DNA from: Pseudomonas cichorii
GTDB taxonomy: Bacteria > Pseudomonadota > Gammaproteobacteria > Pseudomonadales > Pseudomonadaceae
Length of the DNA stretch: 64,000 nucleotides
Reading direction: 5' to 3'
Assembly (NCBI RefSeq): GCF_015471405.1
Contig: NZ_BLVZ01000002.1
Coordinates: 310,001-374,000, forward strand
Shown: piece by piece, positions 37,664 to 46,517 of the stretch
How the letters are laid out: every line of letters starts with the position of its first letter
Numbering within the stretch: the first letter of the stretch is position 1
Position numbers and translations under genes: made by a program
The notes under the pieces: model-generated
Seen by the model: the letters and a program-made list of their open reading frames with translations, nothing else
Database searches by the model: none
Told to the model about the DNA's origin: nothing

Positions 37664-40600
37664 ATGGATGAACTCTGGAAATCCCTCTCTGCTGCTTCCA
37701 ATCTGGAGCATCCCGATTTCATCATATTGCCGGGGCCTGATTCGGAACGAAAAGACAGCCTCAATGGCTCGGGGGCATTTTCCCTTGCGCCGCTGCATTA
37801 CCCGACTGACGAAAAACCGCTGCCGGAGATCGCCTCGCCATCACCTTCGGCATTACCCGATACACAAGCCCTACAGCGACTGAAAAAGCTCAGAAAAAGC
37901 CCCGGTTTCAAACTGCTTGCCGACTCGATCCTGCTGTTGAAAACCCTGCAACTGGACATGGACTGCCCTCCTCCCCGACGGGCGTATATCGGCGAGCAAC
38001 TGAAAGCCCTGCTGCTGCAGAAGGCTGGCAAGCAACTGGACCCTGACCACCTGCACATCACCTTCACGACCGAAAACCGGCCCTCGGTCGATGAGCGTGG
38101 GCGCGAGCGTTACAGCGCCCGACTCTCCCTGACCGAACTGGCCCTGATATCTGGCGACACGAGCCGGCTGGCAGACCTGCTGAGCTGCACGATAACCGAC
38201 ACATTGCCGGCCCCGGATACGCCATCACTAAGCTCCAGGACACTGTTTGACCTCATCATCAATGCCCCGTGGGTCGATGACTACACCAGCAAGGTCAATG
38301 CCTTCTGGCACAAACATGAAACGACTTACCGCGCACTGGCCAGGCTTTCCTTTCTCGATGTGCTGGCACGAAAGTTCGCCCGGAAAAAGATCAGCCGCAA
38401 CGGTTATTACCTGACGCTAGATGCACTGGGGCTCAAGCACTTTCCAGCCGACAGCCAGGCGCTGGAACAGACCGCACGAGGAAACAGCTCGGAGGTCCGC
38501 ATGCTGTCTGTCAACGCTCAGCTCGTACCCGGCATCTTTCAGGTCAGGTCGCTGAACACCTCGCATTGCTTCATTCATGTCCTGGGTGATACGGCAACCA
38601 TCACCGAGTACATCAGTGACGAGCCGCGCCAGATGACCCAACGATTGCTCGATGCCCTGAATACCTCAAGGCAGCATCGACTCTGGCTGAACAAATACAT
38701 TGCCGATGAAAGCCTGGCACTCGTGGTCGAGTCGGTAGTGCTTCAGGGTGACGTGTTCAGCCACCTGACAGATGCTCAGAAAACATTCGCACTCGACCTG
38801 CTGGAAAGCGTGGATGGCGCCCACGATATCGACCTGCTCAAACCCATTGCACGTGGCCTGACCCTGGCAGGAGCGGTAGACCTCTGGCAGACAAAGGCCC
38901 CCATCCTCGGGCAAGTCCCCGCACCGCTGAAAATAGCGGCGCAGCTCATGGCTGAAGTCATCCTCACCCTGCATGGCGCAGAGCTAAACCCTGATCACGT
39001 CTTCATTGCCTATCGACGCGGGCACTCGGTCACGCCGCTGGGCAGCATTCTGCGACCTACCGTTCATGTACACGTACCCGACGAGAAACCCGTCAGCCTC
39101 AGTGAAGCCCTGATGAGCAATTATCGGGTGCAATACCCTGCCGGCTATATCGACCATGGCGGTCGGTCGGTGGTGTATCTGGACACGACCGGCAAAGGCG
39201 TCTGGTCAGCCGACAAGGAGCTTGCGGTTGCGGCCCTGGATATCGAAGAACGGATAAAAGCCATCGACTTTCTGCACCTGATGTCCCGCCGTCTCGATGA
39301 ATTCTGGGAACAACAGGCGCAGAGGATCGAGCAGATATTTCAGGCCATGTTGATCAGTCAGGCCGTGATCTGCCTGAAACAGGGCAGCCTGCTGCGCAGC
39401 GGCTTCGACAGCATCGTGAAGTCATTGACGGACCCCGCTGCACAATGGCTCACCCTGGGCTTTGAAGTGCAGAACTCATTTGTTGAAGGTGTCGAGCACC
39501 AGTATTGCGCTGGCCTGCTGGTGCTTGAGGAGCCCGACAAGCCGCAAAGGGTGCTTTATCAAGCCGGGCTGCCCAAGGCGCTCATTGAATTCAAGAACGA
39601 TGAGGCCCTTCAGGAATACCTCAGGCAAGCCACCGGGGACGAGAAGTGGCGCACGGCCGTACTGAATTACGTACCGGGCCGCAATCAGGAGCGCTTGAAC
39701 TATCTGTTCAGGTTATGGGGCGGAGTCCAGGCACCAGACCCGCCTGCTTCGATACTGCGCCCCTGGACAGACGCGATATACAACCCCGATGTGCGCAAGG
39801 CATTAAGCCATTCGCTGCATAGATATCTGCTGCCGGGCTCGCCGTTCGCTTTCATGCGCCAGACACTGAAACAGAACACCCTGGAAGAGACCCAACAACA
39901 GATCGTGACTTCGACCCAGCTTTCGCTGCGCTACTGGACCCAGCGTCTGAGTCATCTGCAATGGGTGCTGGCCCCCATGTCTTTTCTGCTGACCCCTGCG
40001 TTCATTGCGGTACTGGCCATCGACATCGGCATCACGTCCCTGAACATCGTAGCGGCCAATCAGCCCGGCAGTGGTCGCGAGGAAAAGAAGCAGGCGATCC
40101 TGTCTGCACTGTCATTGGGGTTGTTCAGCCTGATGCCTTTCACGCCAAGGTTGCTTGGGGCGCTCAAGAAAGTCGTGACGCCTGCAAGAAACATCGTGCG
40201 CACACAACGCGCCACAGCCGTTCGCCCCTTGAGCCACGCGTCACTGTTTGGCCATTCAATGCAACCTCGGCAAACCCGTCTGGAGAAGTTCTTTCACACC
40301 GACAGCATGCTCAAGGTCTGGACCGTGCCGGGGCATCCACGCTATGGCAACCTGCCTATCCATGCCTGGAAACTGGGACGCAAGTTTCTGCTCTGGACAT
40401 CCAGCAAAGGTCAGGCCCGCACCCTGGTGGTCAGCACCCATGGCCAGTATCTGCCCTGGAGTTCGACGGTCAAAATCCCCAACGGCACAGAAATACAAAC
40501 CTATGCACCTCATGGTTATCTTCTTGCCGATCCAAAGCTGCATCGCGTCGTCAGTAAAAAAGTCGGCCCATTTGCCATATCGAATACGGCGGGCAATACC

Positions 40601-40990
40601 CTGGCGATACCGCCATCTTCACTGCCCTCTCTGGTAGTGACCGACAAACTCATGGCGGGCACCTCGGTTCACGGCAGATTGAAGAATTACACCTTGTCAA
40701 AGTTTCAGACTCTGGCCGATGAAAGCTATCAGGACATTGCCAATATTGTGCGCAATTCAAATATCTCGCCTTTCAAAGGGCACCTCCCGCCCGTCCCCAT
40801 GGATATATTGACGGTGCGTAACCGTTTTGCAATGTCCGCACCCTCGCTGGAAGATCTGTTCAAGACATTATCGGCGCAGGGTATTCATTACGACCGGATT
40901 CTTTTGGTGCATTGTCGATGTTCCGCCATTGACGCCTTCCTGCGTCGAAGCCCGGTTTATCTGGCTCCGGCGCTTATCAATGCGCCCTGA
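37664..40990 (+). CDS. Large DUF6543-like protein with Stv-type C-terminus, probable toxin
   Basis: 1108 residues. The start is uncertain, since the leader is folded. N-terminal two thirds: YTSKVNAFWHKHETTYRALA followed by RLSFLDVLARK and a NGYYLTLDALGL segment resemble the dermonecrotic-toxin-like DUF6543 family of Pseudomonas. Residues 765-830 form hydrophobic segments (WVLAPMSFLLTPAFIAVLAI). The C-terminal 200 residues match the Stv-type module: TLVVSTHGQYLPW (His926), YAPHGYLLADP (His950), NYTLSKFQTL and ILLVHCRCSAID (Cys1084, Cys1086). The two His-Gly and Cys motifs recall caspase-fold active sites, though the spacing is long. There is no signal peptide and no immunity gene nearby. Secretion and target are unknown. 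Confidence 0.65.
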   Translation: MDELWKSLSAASNLEHPDFIILPGPDSERKDSLNGSGAFSLAPLHYPTDEKPLPEIASPSPSALPDTQALQRLKKLRKSPGFKLLADSILLLKTLQLDMDCPPPRRAYIGEQLKALLLQKAGKQLDPDHLHITFTTENRPSVDERGRERYSARLSLTELALISGDTSRLADLLSCTITDTLPAPDTPSLSSRTLFDLIINAPWVDDYTSKVNAFWHKHETTYRALARLSFLDVLARKFARKKISRNGYYLTLDALGLKHFPADSQALEQTARGNSSEVRMLSVNAQLVPGIFQVRSLNTSHCFIHVLGDTATITEYISDEPRQMTQRLLDALNTSRQHRLWLNKYIADESLALVVESVVLQGDVFSHLTDAQKTFALDLLESVDGAHDIDLLKPIARGLTLAGAVDLWQTKAPILGQVPAPLKIAAQLMAEVILTLHGAELNPDHVFIAYRRGHSVTPLGSILRPTVHVHVPDEKPVSLSEALMSNYRVQYPAGYIDHGGRSVVYLDTTGKGVWSADKELAVAALDIEERIKAIDFLHLMSRRLDEFWEQQAQRIEQIFQAMLISQAVICLKQGSLLRSGFDSIVKSLTDPAAQWLTLGFEVQNSFVEGVEHQYCAGLLVLEEPDKPQRVLYQAGLPKALIEFKNDEALQEYLRQATGDEKWRTAVLNYVPGRNQERLNYLFRLWGGVQAPDPPASILRPWTDAIYNPDVRKALSHSLHRYLLPGSPFAFMRQTLKQNTLEETQQQIVTSTQLSLRYWTQRLSHLQWVLAPMSFLLTPAFIAVLAIDIGITSLNIVAANQPGSGREEKKQAILSALSLGLFSLMPFTPRLLGALKKVVTPARNIVRTQRATAVRPLSHASLFGHSMQPRQTRLEKFFHTDSMLKVWTVPGHPRYGNLPIHAWKLGRKFLLWTSSKGQARTLVVSTHGQYLPWSSTVKIPNGTEIQTYAPHGYLLADPKLHRVVSKKVGPFAISNTAGNTLAIPPSSLPSLVVTDKLMAGTSVHGRLKNYTLSKFQTLADESYQDIANIVRNSNISPFKGHLPPVPMDILTVRNRFAMSAPSLEDLFKTLSAQGIHYDRILLVHCRCSAIDAFLRRSPVYLAPALINAP

Positions 40991-41092
40991 CTGAAAGTGG
41001 CCAGAGACTTGCTTTATATATCCGGTTATTAATGAATCGCCGATTCATTTAATATACGCACTCTCAAGGATATTCAAGAAAGCGGATCTTTC

Positions 41093-42574
41093 ATGCCCCA
41101 TCACTCTGCAATTACATCTCATCGTTCATTATTACTGACCTTAGTGTTTTTGCTCGGAAGCGGCTTTCTGACAACCTCACTGTTGAGCTATTACGTTTCA
41201 CGAGAATCCATTCGCAACGCAATTATCAACACTGAGTTGCCATTGACCTCGGATACCGTCTATTCGGAAATCCAGAAAGACCTGGTCCGGCCCGTTCTCA
41301 TTTCCTCGATGATGTCGCGCGATACTTTCATGCGCGACTGGATTGTCGATGGCGAACGCAACCCGGAACAAATGACCCGTTACCTCAAGGAAGTCATGGA
41401 TCATTACGGAGCCTACACATCCTTTTTCATCTCCGATTCCACCCATATCTATTACCACGCCAAAGGCATTCTGAAAAAAATCAGCGCCCTTGAACCGCGA
41501 GACGCCTGGTATTACCGGGTGCGGGACATGGACGTGCCTTACGAAATCAGCTTCGACCCCGACATGGCCAACAAAGACAACCTGACCTTTTTCATCAACT
41601 ACAAAGTATTCGACTACAACAACCGGTTTATCGGGGTAGCCGGAGTAGGTCTTACCGTCGATGCCGTCACCCAACTGATTGACCGCTACCAGCAACGCTA
41701 TGAGCGCAACGTCTACCTCGTCGACACCTTCGGACGCATCGTCCTGACTGGAGCGGGCGGCGGGCCACAAGGCGCAGTGATCGGGCAAAAGCTGCAAGAC
41801 CTGCCCAGCATGAGTGACCTGCAGGAAAAGCTGCCCAAACCTCACAGTGGCACCTTTGAATACAGCACCGAAGACGAAGGTCATTTTCTGAATGTGCGTT
41901 TCATCCCCGAACTGGACTGGTATCTGTTCGTCGACAAACAGGAAGAAAAAGCCCTGAGCGACATTCGCCAGTCGCTGTACCTGAACCTGTTCATCTGCCT
42001 GATCGTGACGCTGGTGATTGTCGGGCTCCTGCATCGCATCATCATCAGCTACCAGCAAAAACTTGAAACCCAGGCCGCGCTCGACAGCCTGACCGGCTTG
42101 CCCACTCGTCGAGGCTTCAACCTGCTGGCCGTCAATACGCTCAAGGATACGCAACGCGAAGCCACGCCCCTTACGGCGCTGCTGCTGGACCTGGATCACT
42201 TCAAGCGGCTCAATGACACTCATGGTCATCTGGCGGGCGATGAAGTGCTGGCCGGTTTTGCCAATGATCTGAAAAGCTGTCTGCGCCAGTCAGACATCAT
42301 TTGCCGCTGGGGCGGTGAAGAGTTCATCATCCTGCTCAAGGGCAGCGACACCAAAGGCGCCCAACGCATCGCCGAGAAAATCCGTGAACTGGCCGAACAG
42401 CACGTTTATATATTTTCCGGCCTGCCATTACAGGTCACCGTCAGCGTAGGGCTGGCCGAACTGCAAAGCGGTGATACCCTGCAAAGCCTGATCGCCCGTG
42501 CCGACAGCGCGCTCTATCGCGCCAAACTCAATGGCCGCAACCAAGTCTGTATCGAGAACCCTATCCCGGCATGA
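41093..42574 (+). CDS. Cache-sensor diguanylate cyclase
   Basis: 493 residues. An N-terminal membrane segment (about 12-33), a periplasmic double-Cache domain (35-295) with YYRVRDMDVPYEISFDPDMA and RFIGVAGVGLTVDAV, a second membrane segment (about 298-318) and a GGDEF domain. The active loop is GGEEF at 407-411, preceded by an intact inhibitory site RQSD. It should make c-di-GMP in response to a periplasmic ligand and be product-inhibited. The stop overlaps the next gene by ATGA. Confidence 0.92.
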   Translation: MPHHSAITSHRSLLLTLVFLLGSGFLTTSLLSYYVSRESIRNAIINTELPLTSDTVYSEIQKDLVRPVLISSMMSRDTFMRDWIVDGERNPEQMTRYLKEVMDHYGAYTSFFISDSTHIYYHAKGILKKISALEPRDAWYYRVRDMDVPYEISFDPDMANKDNLTFFINYKVFDYNNRFIGVAGVGLTVDAVTQLIDRYQQRYERNVYLVDTFGRIVLTGAGGGPQGAVIGQKLQDLPSMSDLQEKLPKPHSGTFEYSTEDEGHFLNVRFIPELDWYLFVDKQEEKALSDIRQSLYLNLFICLIVTLVIVGLLHRIIISYQQKLETQAALDSLTGLPTRRGFNLLAVNTLKDTQREATPLTALLLDLDHFKRLNDTHGHLAGDEVLAGFANDLKSCLRQSDIICRWGGEEFIILLKGSDTKGAQRIAEKIRELAEQHVYIFSGLPLQVTVSVGLAELQSGDTLQSLIARADSALYRAKLNGRNQVCIENPIPA

Positions 42575-42801
42575 ACACAACAGCGACACACACAGACCCC
42601 GGCCTGTGCCCGGTATGCGGCTTCAGCAACAGTTGCACACTGGCGGACCCACGCACGGTCGATCAAGCCTGCTGGTGCTTTTCGCAGACCATTGACCCGG
42701 CCGTGCTGCAAGCCCTGCCCGCCGAGATCCGCAACCTGGCCTGCCTGTGCCCGCGCTGCGCCGGCATCGCAAACAGTGTGCAGGCCAAACCGGAACGATA
42801 G
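42571..42801 (+). CDS. Cysteine-rich CWC family protein
   Basis: 76 residues. Cysteine pairs CPVCGFSNSC, ACWC and CLCPRC are the pattern of the small cysteine-rich CWC family, presumably a zinc-binding protein. The start overlaps the cyclase stop (ATGA), so expression is coupled to it. The function is unknown. Confidence 0.82.
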   Translation: MNTTATHTDPGLCPVCGFSNSCTLADPRTVDQACWCFSQTIDPAVLQALPAEIRNLACLCPRCAGIANSVQAKPER

Positions 42802-42842
42802 GCGTACCATGCGCGCTCCTTGCCCATCGCCCTGTTACCCTC

Positions 42843-43535
42843 ATGCGTCTTGACCGCTTTCTCAGCAACCTGCCCCGCTTCAACCGCCAGCATGTCCGCC
42901 TGGCGCTGGCCAGTGGGCGAGTCAAAGTCGATGGCCTGGTGATTGGCGATCCACATCATGAAGTGCGCGAGTTCAGCCGAGTGGAATTCGACAGCGAATT
43001 ACTGCAGGCCGGCAAGGCAGCCCGTTATTTCATGCTGCACAAACCGCGAGGCTATGTGAGTGCAACAGTCGATGCACAACACCCGACCGTACTCGACTTG
43101 CTGGATGAACCCGACAAACATGAACTGCACATCGCCGGTCGGCTGGATTTCAATACCACCGGCCTGATGCTGATCACCAACGACGGACAGTGGTCACGTC
43201 GCCTGACCCAGCCTCAAACCAGACTTTCAAAAGTGTATTACGTCGAGACAGAGCAAGTTATCGACGAACGGTACATAGCAAAGTTTGCCGAAGGTTTTTA
43301 CTTTGCCTACGAGAACATCACCACACAACCTGCCGCTCTGACCCTGCTCGGACCTCGCCGTGCAAGGCTCAGTATCGTGGAAGGCCGTTACCATCAGGTA
43401 AAACGGATGTTCGGTCATTTCGACAATAAAGTACTGATTCTGCATCGAGAAAGCATGGGGCCTCTGGCCCTGGCCCCCGAGCTAGAGCCCGGCAGCTATC
43501 AGGCACTGAGTAGCGCTCAAATTCAGTCGATCTGA
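42843..43535 (+). CDS. rsuA: 16S rRNA pseudouridine-516 synthase RsuA
   Basis: 230 residues from ATG 42843. An N-terminal S4 RNA-binding domain (MRLDRFLSNLPRFNRQHVR) is followed by the RsuA catalytic domain. Catalytic Asp102 sits in AGRLDFNTTGLML, with KPRGYVSAT and EGRYHQVKRMF as further family motifs. It follows the CWC gene by 41 bases and may be in the same transcript. Confidence 0.93.
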   Translation: MRLDRFLSNLPRFNRQHVRLALASGRVKVDGLVIGDPHHEVREFSRVEFDSELLQAGKAARYFMLHKPRGYVSATVDAQHPTVLDLLDEPDKHELHIAGRLDFNTTGLMLITNDGQWSRRLTQPQTRLSKVYYVETEQVIDERYIAKFAEGFYFAYENITTQPAALTLLGPRRARLSIVEGRYHQVKRMFGHFDNKVLILHRESMGPLALAPELEPGSYQALSSAQIQSI

Positions 43536-43842
43536 AAAAGTCACTACCATTCGGCGGAACGGCCAGATCAATTACGAACGGCACTTGCGGGTTCCCGGAT
43601 CGCCTGCTTGAATCCAATCGTCAGTCCACATGTGACTGGCAAGTCAGCAACGCATTCTAAGAAACCTTTTGCCGTATCGAGCCCTCGGGTTCACGACAAA
43701 TTGCCCGCCAATAACAATACCTGTCGAACAGATCGTTTGGATCGACATGGGCCTTCAAGGCTAATGCCTACCTGTCACCAAACCGTGCATTTTTTTATTT
43801 GCGCTAGCGCATACGCATATCTGTAAGTCAGGAGACATACAT
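43536..43842 (+). other. Intergenic region upstream of rhlA
   Basis: About 300 bases between rsuA and rhlA. It holds a T-tract (43790-43798) and the palindrome GCGCTAGCGC (43801-43810), then the ribosome-binding site AGGAG at 43831. An ACCTGTCGAACAGAT segment (43719-43733) is vaguely like a quorum-sensing lux-type box but too weak to call. No gene is visible. Confidence 0.4.
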
Positions 43843-44724
43843 ATGAGGCCAGAAATCGCCGTGCTTGATATACAAGGACAGTTTCGGGTTTACACGGAGT
43901 TCTACCGCGCAGATGCCGCGGAAAAAACCATCGTCATGGTTAACGGCTCGCTGGCCACCACCGCTTCCTTTGCCCAGACCGTTCGCAACCTGTATCCACA
44001 GTTCAATGTGGTGCTTTACGACCAACCCTATGCCGGGAAATCCAAGCCGCACAACCTGCATGAAAAACCCCTGACCCGGGAAATGGAAGGCCAGATACTG
44101 CTGGAGCTGATCGACCACTTCAACGCCGAACACATCATGTCGTTTTCATGGGGCGGAGCCGCGGCACTGGTTGCATTGTCACACCGGCCAAAACGCATCG
44201 AGAGTGCGGTCATCAGTTCGTTCTCGCCGATCCTCAACGAACACATGCGCGGCTACCTGAACCGTGGCCTGAAGCACCTGGGCGACCATAACCGCTATGA
44301 AATGGGCCACCTGATCAACGACACCATCGGCAAACATCTGCCATCGCTGTTCAAACGCTTCAACTATCGTCACGTCAGCAGCCTGGACCTGCATGAATAC
44401 GACCAGATGCACTATCACATCAGCCAGGTACTGGAACTCGATCCGGACAACTACCTGACCGCTGCGAAGAACATCAACGTCCCCATACTGTTCATGAACG
44501 GCGCTTGGGACGAATACACCGCAGCGGACGACGCGGTGCTCTTTGCTCAACACGTACAGAACTGCAGCTTCAGCACCATCGAAGCCGCCGGACACTTTCT
44601 GGACATGGAACACAAAGCCGCCTGCCGCGACTCGAAAAAGGCACTGATGGGTTTTCTGCAACCAGTAGCAGAACCCGCTCGCCACGCCTACAACCAGGCT
44701 GCGCACCATGCATTCGCCTTCTGA
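43843..44724 (+). CDS. rhlA: HAA synthase RhlA
   Basis: 293 residues, with AGGAG seven bases upstream. RhlA couples two 3-hydroxyacyl-ACP chains into hydroxyalkanoyloxy-alkanoic acid (HAA), the rhamnolipid lipid moiety and itself a surfactant. Compared with P. aeruginosa RhlA, the catalytic residues fall at identical positions: Ser102 (SFSWGGAAAL), Asp223 (NGAWDEYTA) and His251 (AAGHFLDME). VNGSLATTASFA and NVVLYDQPYAGKS are further shared motifs. No rhlB follows, so HAA rather than rhamnolipid is the likely product, as known in P. syringae. Confidence 0.92.
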   Translation: MRPEIAVLDIQGQFRVYTEFYRADAAEKTIVMVNGSLATTASFAQTVRNLYPQFNVVLYDQPYAGKSKPHNLHEKPLTREMEGQILLELIDHFNAEHIMSFSWGGAAALVALSHRPKRIESAVISSFSPILNEHMRGYLNRGLKHLGDHNRYEMGHLINDTIGKHLPSLFKRFNYRHVSSLDLHEYDQMHYHISQVLELDPDNYLTAAKNINVPILFMNGAWDEYTAADDAVLFAQHVQNCSFSTIEAAGHFLDMEHKAACRDSKKALMGFLQPVAEPARHAYNQAAHHAFAF

Positions 44725-44746
44725 GCCCGGCGCTCGACAGAGCCGA

Positions 44747-44795
44747 GGGACCATTCGCCAACGCAGGGAAAGCAGCAACTGGCGAATGGTCTCCC
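44747..44795 (+). terminator. Hairpin downstream of rhlA
   Basis: GGGACCATTCGCCA (44747-44760) pairs almost perfectly with TGGCGAATGGTCTCCC (44780-44795). There is no T-run, so it may be a weak terminator or a 3' stabiliser of the rhlA mRNA. Confidence 0.55.
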
Positions 44796-44882
44796 TGGGC
44801 GCAGTACAGCCAGAAAGCGCGGCTGGATGAATTTAGCGCTTTAACTCGCACCGGGCATCTGGTACAAAGTCAGCCGCTCAGA

Positions 44883-44956
44883 GCGGGTATAGTTTAGTGG
44901 CAAAACGAAAGCTTCCCAAGCTTTAGTTGAGGGTTCGATTCCCTCTACCCGCTCCA
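44883..44956 (+). tRNA. tRNA-Gly (anticodon CCC)
   Basis: 74 bases with the 3' CCA encoded. The acceptor stem GCGGGTA pairs with TACCCGC. The anticodon arm has stem AAAGC/GCTTT and loop TTCCCAA, giving anticodon CCC. The T-arm contains GGTTCGATTCC. All the standard arms can form. Confidence 0.96.
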
Positions 44957-45389
44957 GCCTTTCCTTAGAAAAATCCTTTTTAATCAACATCCTCTGCTGA
45001 TTAACTTCTGCAATACCATTGATCAATTTCCCCATCCTGAGTCCATCTGGCAGCAATACCCACTGGGCATAGATCTCTTGAGATTTTGTGAGCTGCGCCC
45101 ACGATGGGACCGGTAAGATCAGCCCTGCATCCCGCGAACGCACAAACAATCTCAGCGCCGCGAGCCGCAATCATGACTCACGGATGATCGCCACTCGATC
45201 ATGTGCCCCCGTCGCGGACATAGGCGCCAAGTGAGGTGGGGCAAAGCGGCGCACGCCTGAGTTGAAGCACATCAAATTCCCTGAATCGTACCGGTTCAGT
45301 GAAACTATCAGTTACCAAGTCAAATTGACCTGGGGCGTTATCGGGCAGCAACCTTCTCGTTTTGGTCTGAACTCATACAGGGACTTCAC
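44957..45389. other. AT-richer spacer between tRNA-Gly and the E3-type toxin
   Basis: About 430 bases without a supported gene. The first 60 bases after the tRNA are AT-rich. An open frame on the minus strand across the tRNA is an antisense reading of the tRNA itself and is not a gene. No integrase, and no second copy of the tRNA 3' end, was found within the window. Confidence 0.5.
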
Positions 45390-46517
45390 GTGGAGGAGGA
45401 TAAACACGACTCTTTTTTTGACTCACTCTTGCATCAGAAGCGCCCAAACGCTGGAGCCTCATGGGCAGCGTGGGCCAAAACCTCTATACCAGAACCCATG
45501 TACGCCCCCAAAGATGAATGGCCATCTCCCAAGCAGCGCGCAGACCTAGTCTTCGCCAAATCCTGCGTTGCTGAAAATTGGTGCAGCACAGAAGCAGGAA
45601 CGATCACCGAACCAGCCTCCAACTTCGGCAACATCATGGTTGTTGCCTCCATGCTTTTGCCTTCGTCGGCAGATGCATTGGCAATGGCCATCGGTGCTGA
45701 TGCCGGACTGGGCCGTGTTGCTGGCGGTGGCATCATGCAAAAGCGTATGACGTGGGCAATACGTGGCGCCGGGGGACCGATAAGCGTTTTTATAATGGGC
45801 ATGCTCCCCACCAAAATGGGTGACGGCACACTCCATACAGATGAACAACTGCGCAGCATGGGCAAGGCCACAACACGGGTGCGCTTTCAGTTCAGGCGTG
45901 ATGCCGAAGGCATAGCAAAGATCTACGGCATTCACACCGGCGCGTCAGGTGATGACTCGGTACGCATAGTGCAGGTGAAGTGGAACGCAACCAAAACTGC
46001 GATGGAGGCCGAACTAAACGGGATCACCATTCTCTGGACGCCGCCAAACAGCTCTTCAGGAATGCCACCACTGACTTACCCCGACCAAAGCAGTGAGCAA
46101 CTGGGTGCCATCCTTGTACACCCAATCCCGGAAAACACGGACAGCCTGATTGAAGGCCTTCCCGGCGACGACATTACAACTGACGACTGTATTCTGGTCT
46201 TTCCGGCAGAAACGGGCTTAAAGTCGCTGTATGTGGTTTATGCAAAGCCGCTTGGCGGAGACCACAGCTATCATCCAGCCCCCAGAGGGCTTACAGCTTT
46301 TCCAGATGCACGGATTACCCCACGGAAAACATCGATACAGGGCGGAGGGGGGCTACGCAAACGATGGAAGACAAGAGATGGCACTATTTTCGAGTGGGAT
46401 AGCCAACATGGGACTGTTGAGAAATACAATAAGCGCGGAGCCCATCTTGGAGAGTTTAATCACGAAACAGGTGAGCAAACCAAAGACGCAGATAAAAACA
46501 GACAGGTAGAACCATGA
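45390..46517 (+). CDS. S-type-pyocin-domain protein with colicin-E3-type rRNase domain
   Basis: 375 residues, GTG start at 45390 with AGGGA six bases upstream. The central part (about 45-265) fits the S-type pyocin translocation domain, including VRFQFRRDAEGIAKIYGIHT followed by GASGDD. The C-terminal 95 residues match colicin E3: a YHPAPRGL segment, GGGLRKRWKTRDG, FEWDSQHGTVE and GEFNHETGEQTKDAD. The catalytic quartet is conserved as Asp337, His340, Glu344 and Arg371, so the protein should cut 16S rRNA near A1493. It lacks a TonB box and receptor-binding domain, so delivery is unclear; a type VI or contact-dependent route is possible. Its end overlaps the immunity gene by ATGA. Confidence 0.85.
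   Translation: MEEDKHDSFFDSLLHQKRPNAGASWAAWAKTSIPEPMYAPKDEWPSPKQRADLVFAKSCVAENWCSTEAGTITEPASNFGNIMVVASMLLPSSADALAMAIGADAGLGRVAGGGIMQKRMTWAIRGAGGPISVFIMGMLPTKMGDGTLHTDEQLRSMGKATTRVRFQFRRDAEGIAKIYGIHTGASGDDSVRIVQVKWNATKTAMEAELNGITILWTPPNSSSGMPPLTYPDQSSEQLGAILVHPIPENTDSLIEGLPGDDITTDDCILVFPAETGLKSLYVVYAKPLGGDHSYHPAPRGLTAFPDARITPRKTSIQGGGGLRKRWKTRDGTIFEWDSQHGTVEKYNKRGAHLGEFNHETGEQTKDADKNRQVEP

Noticed and set aside
43719..43733. ACCTGTCGAACAGAT upstream of rhlA as a quorum-sensing lux box
   Set aside because: Symmetry and spacing fit the consensus poorly and no LuxR-type gene is nearby.
44841..45170. Minus-strand open frame across tRNA-Gly with the sequence VEGIEPSTKAWEAF
   Set aside because: This is the familiar artefact of translating the antisense of a tRNA gene and its flank.
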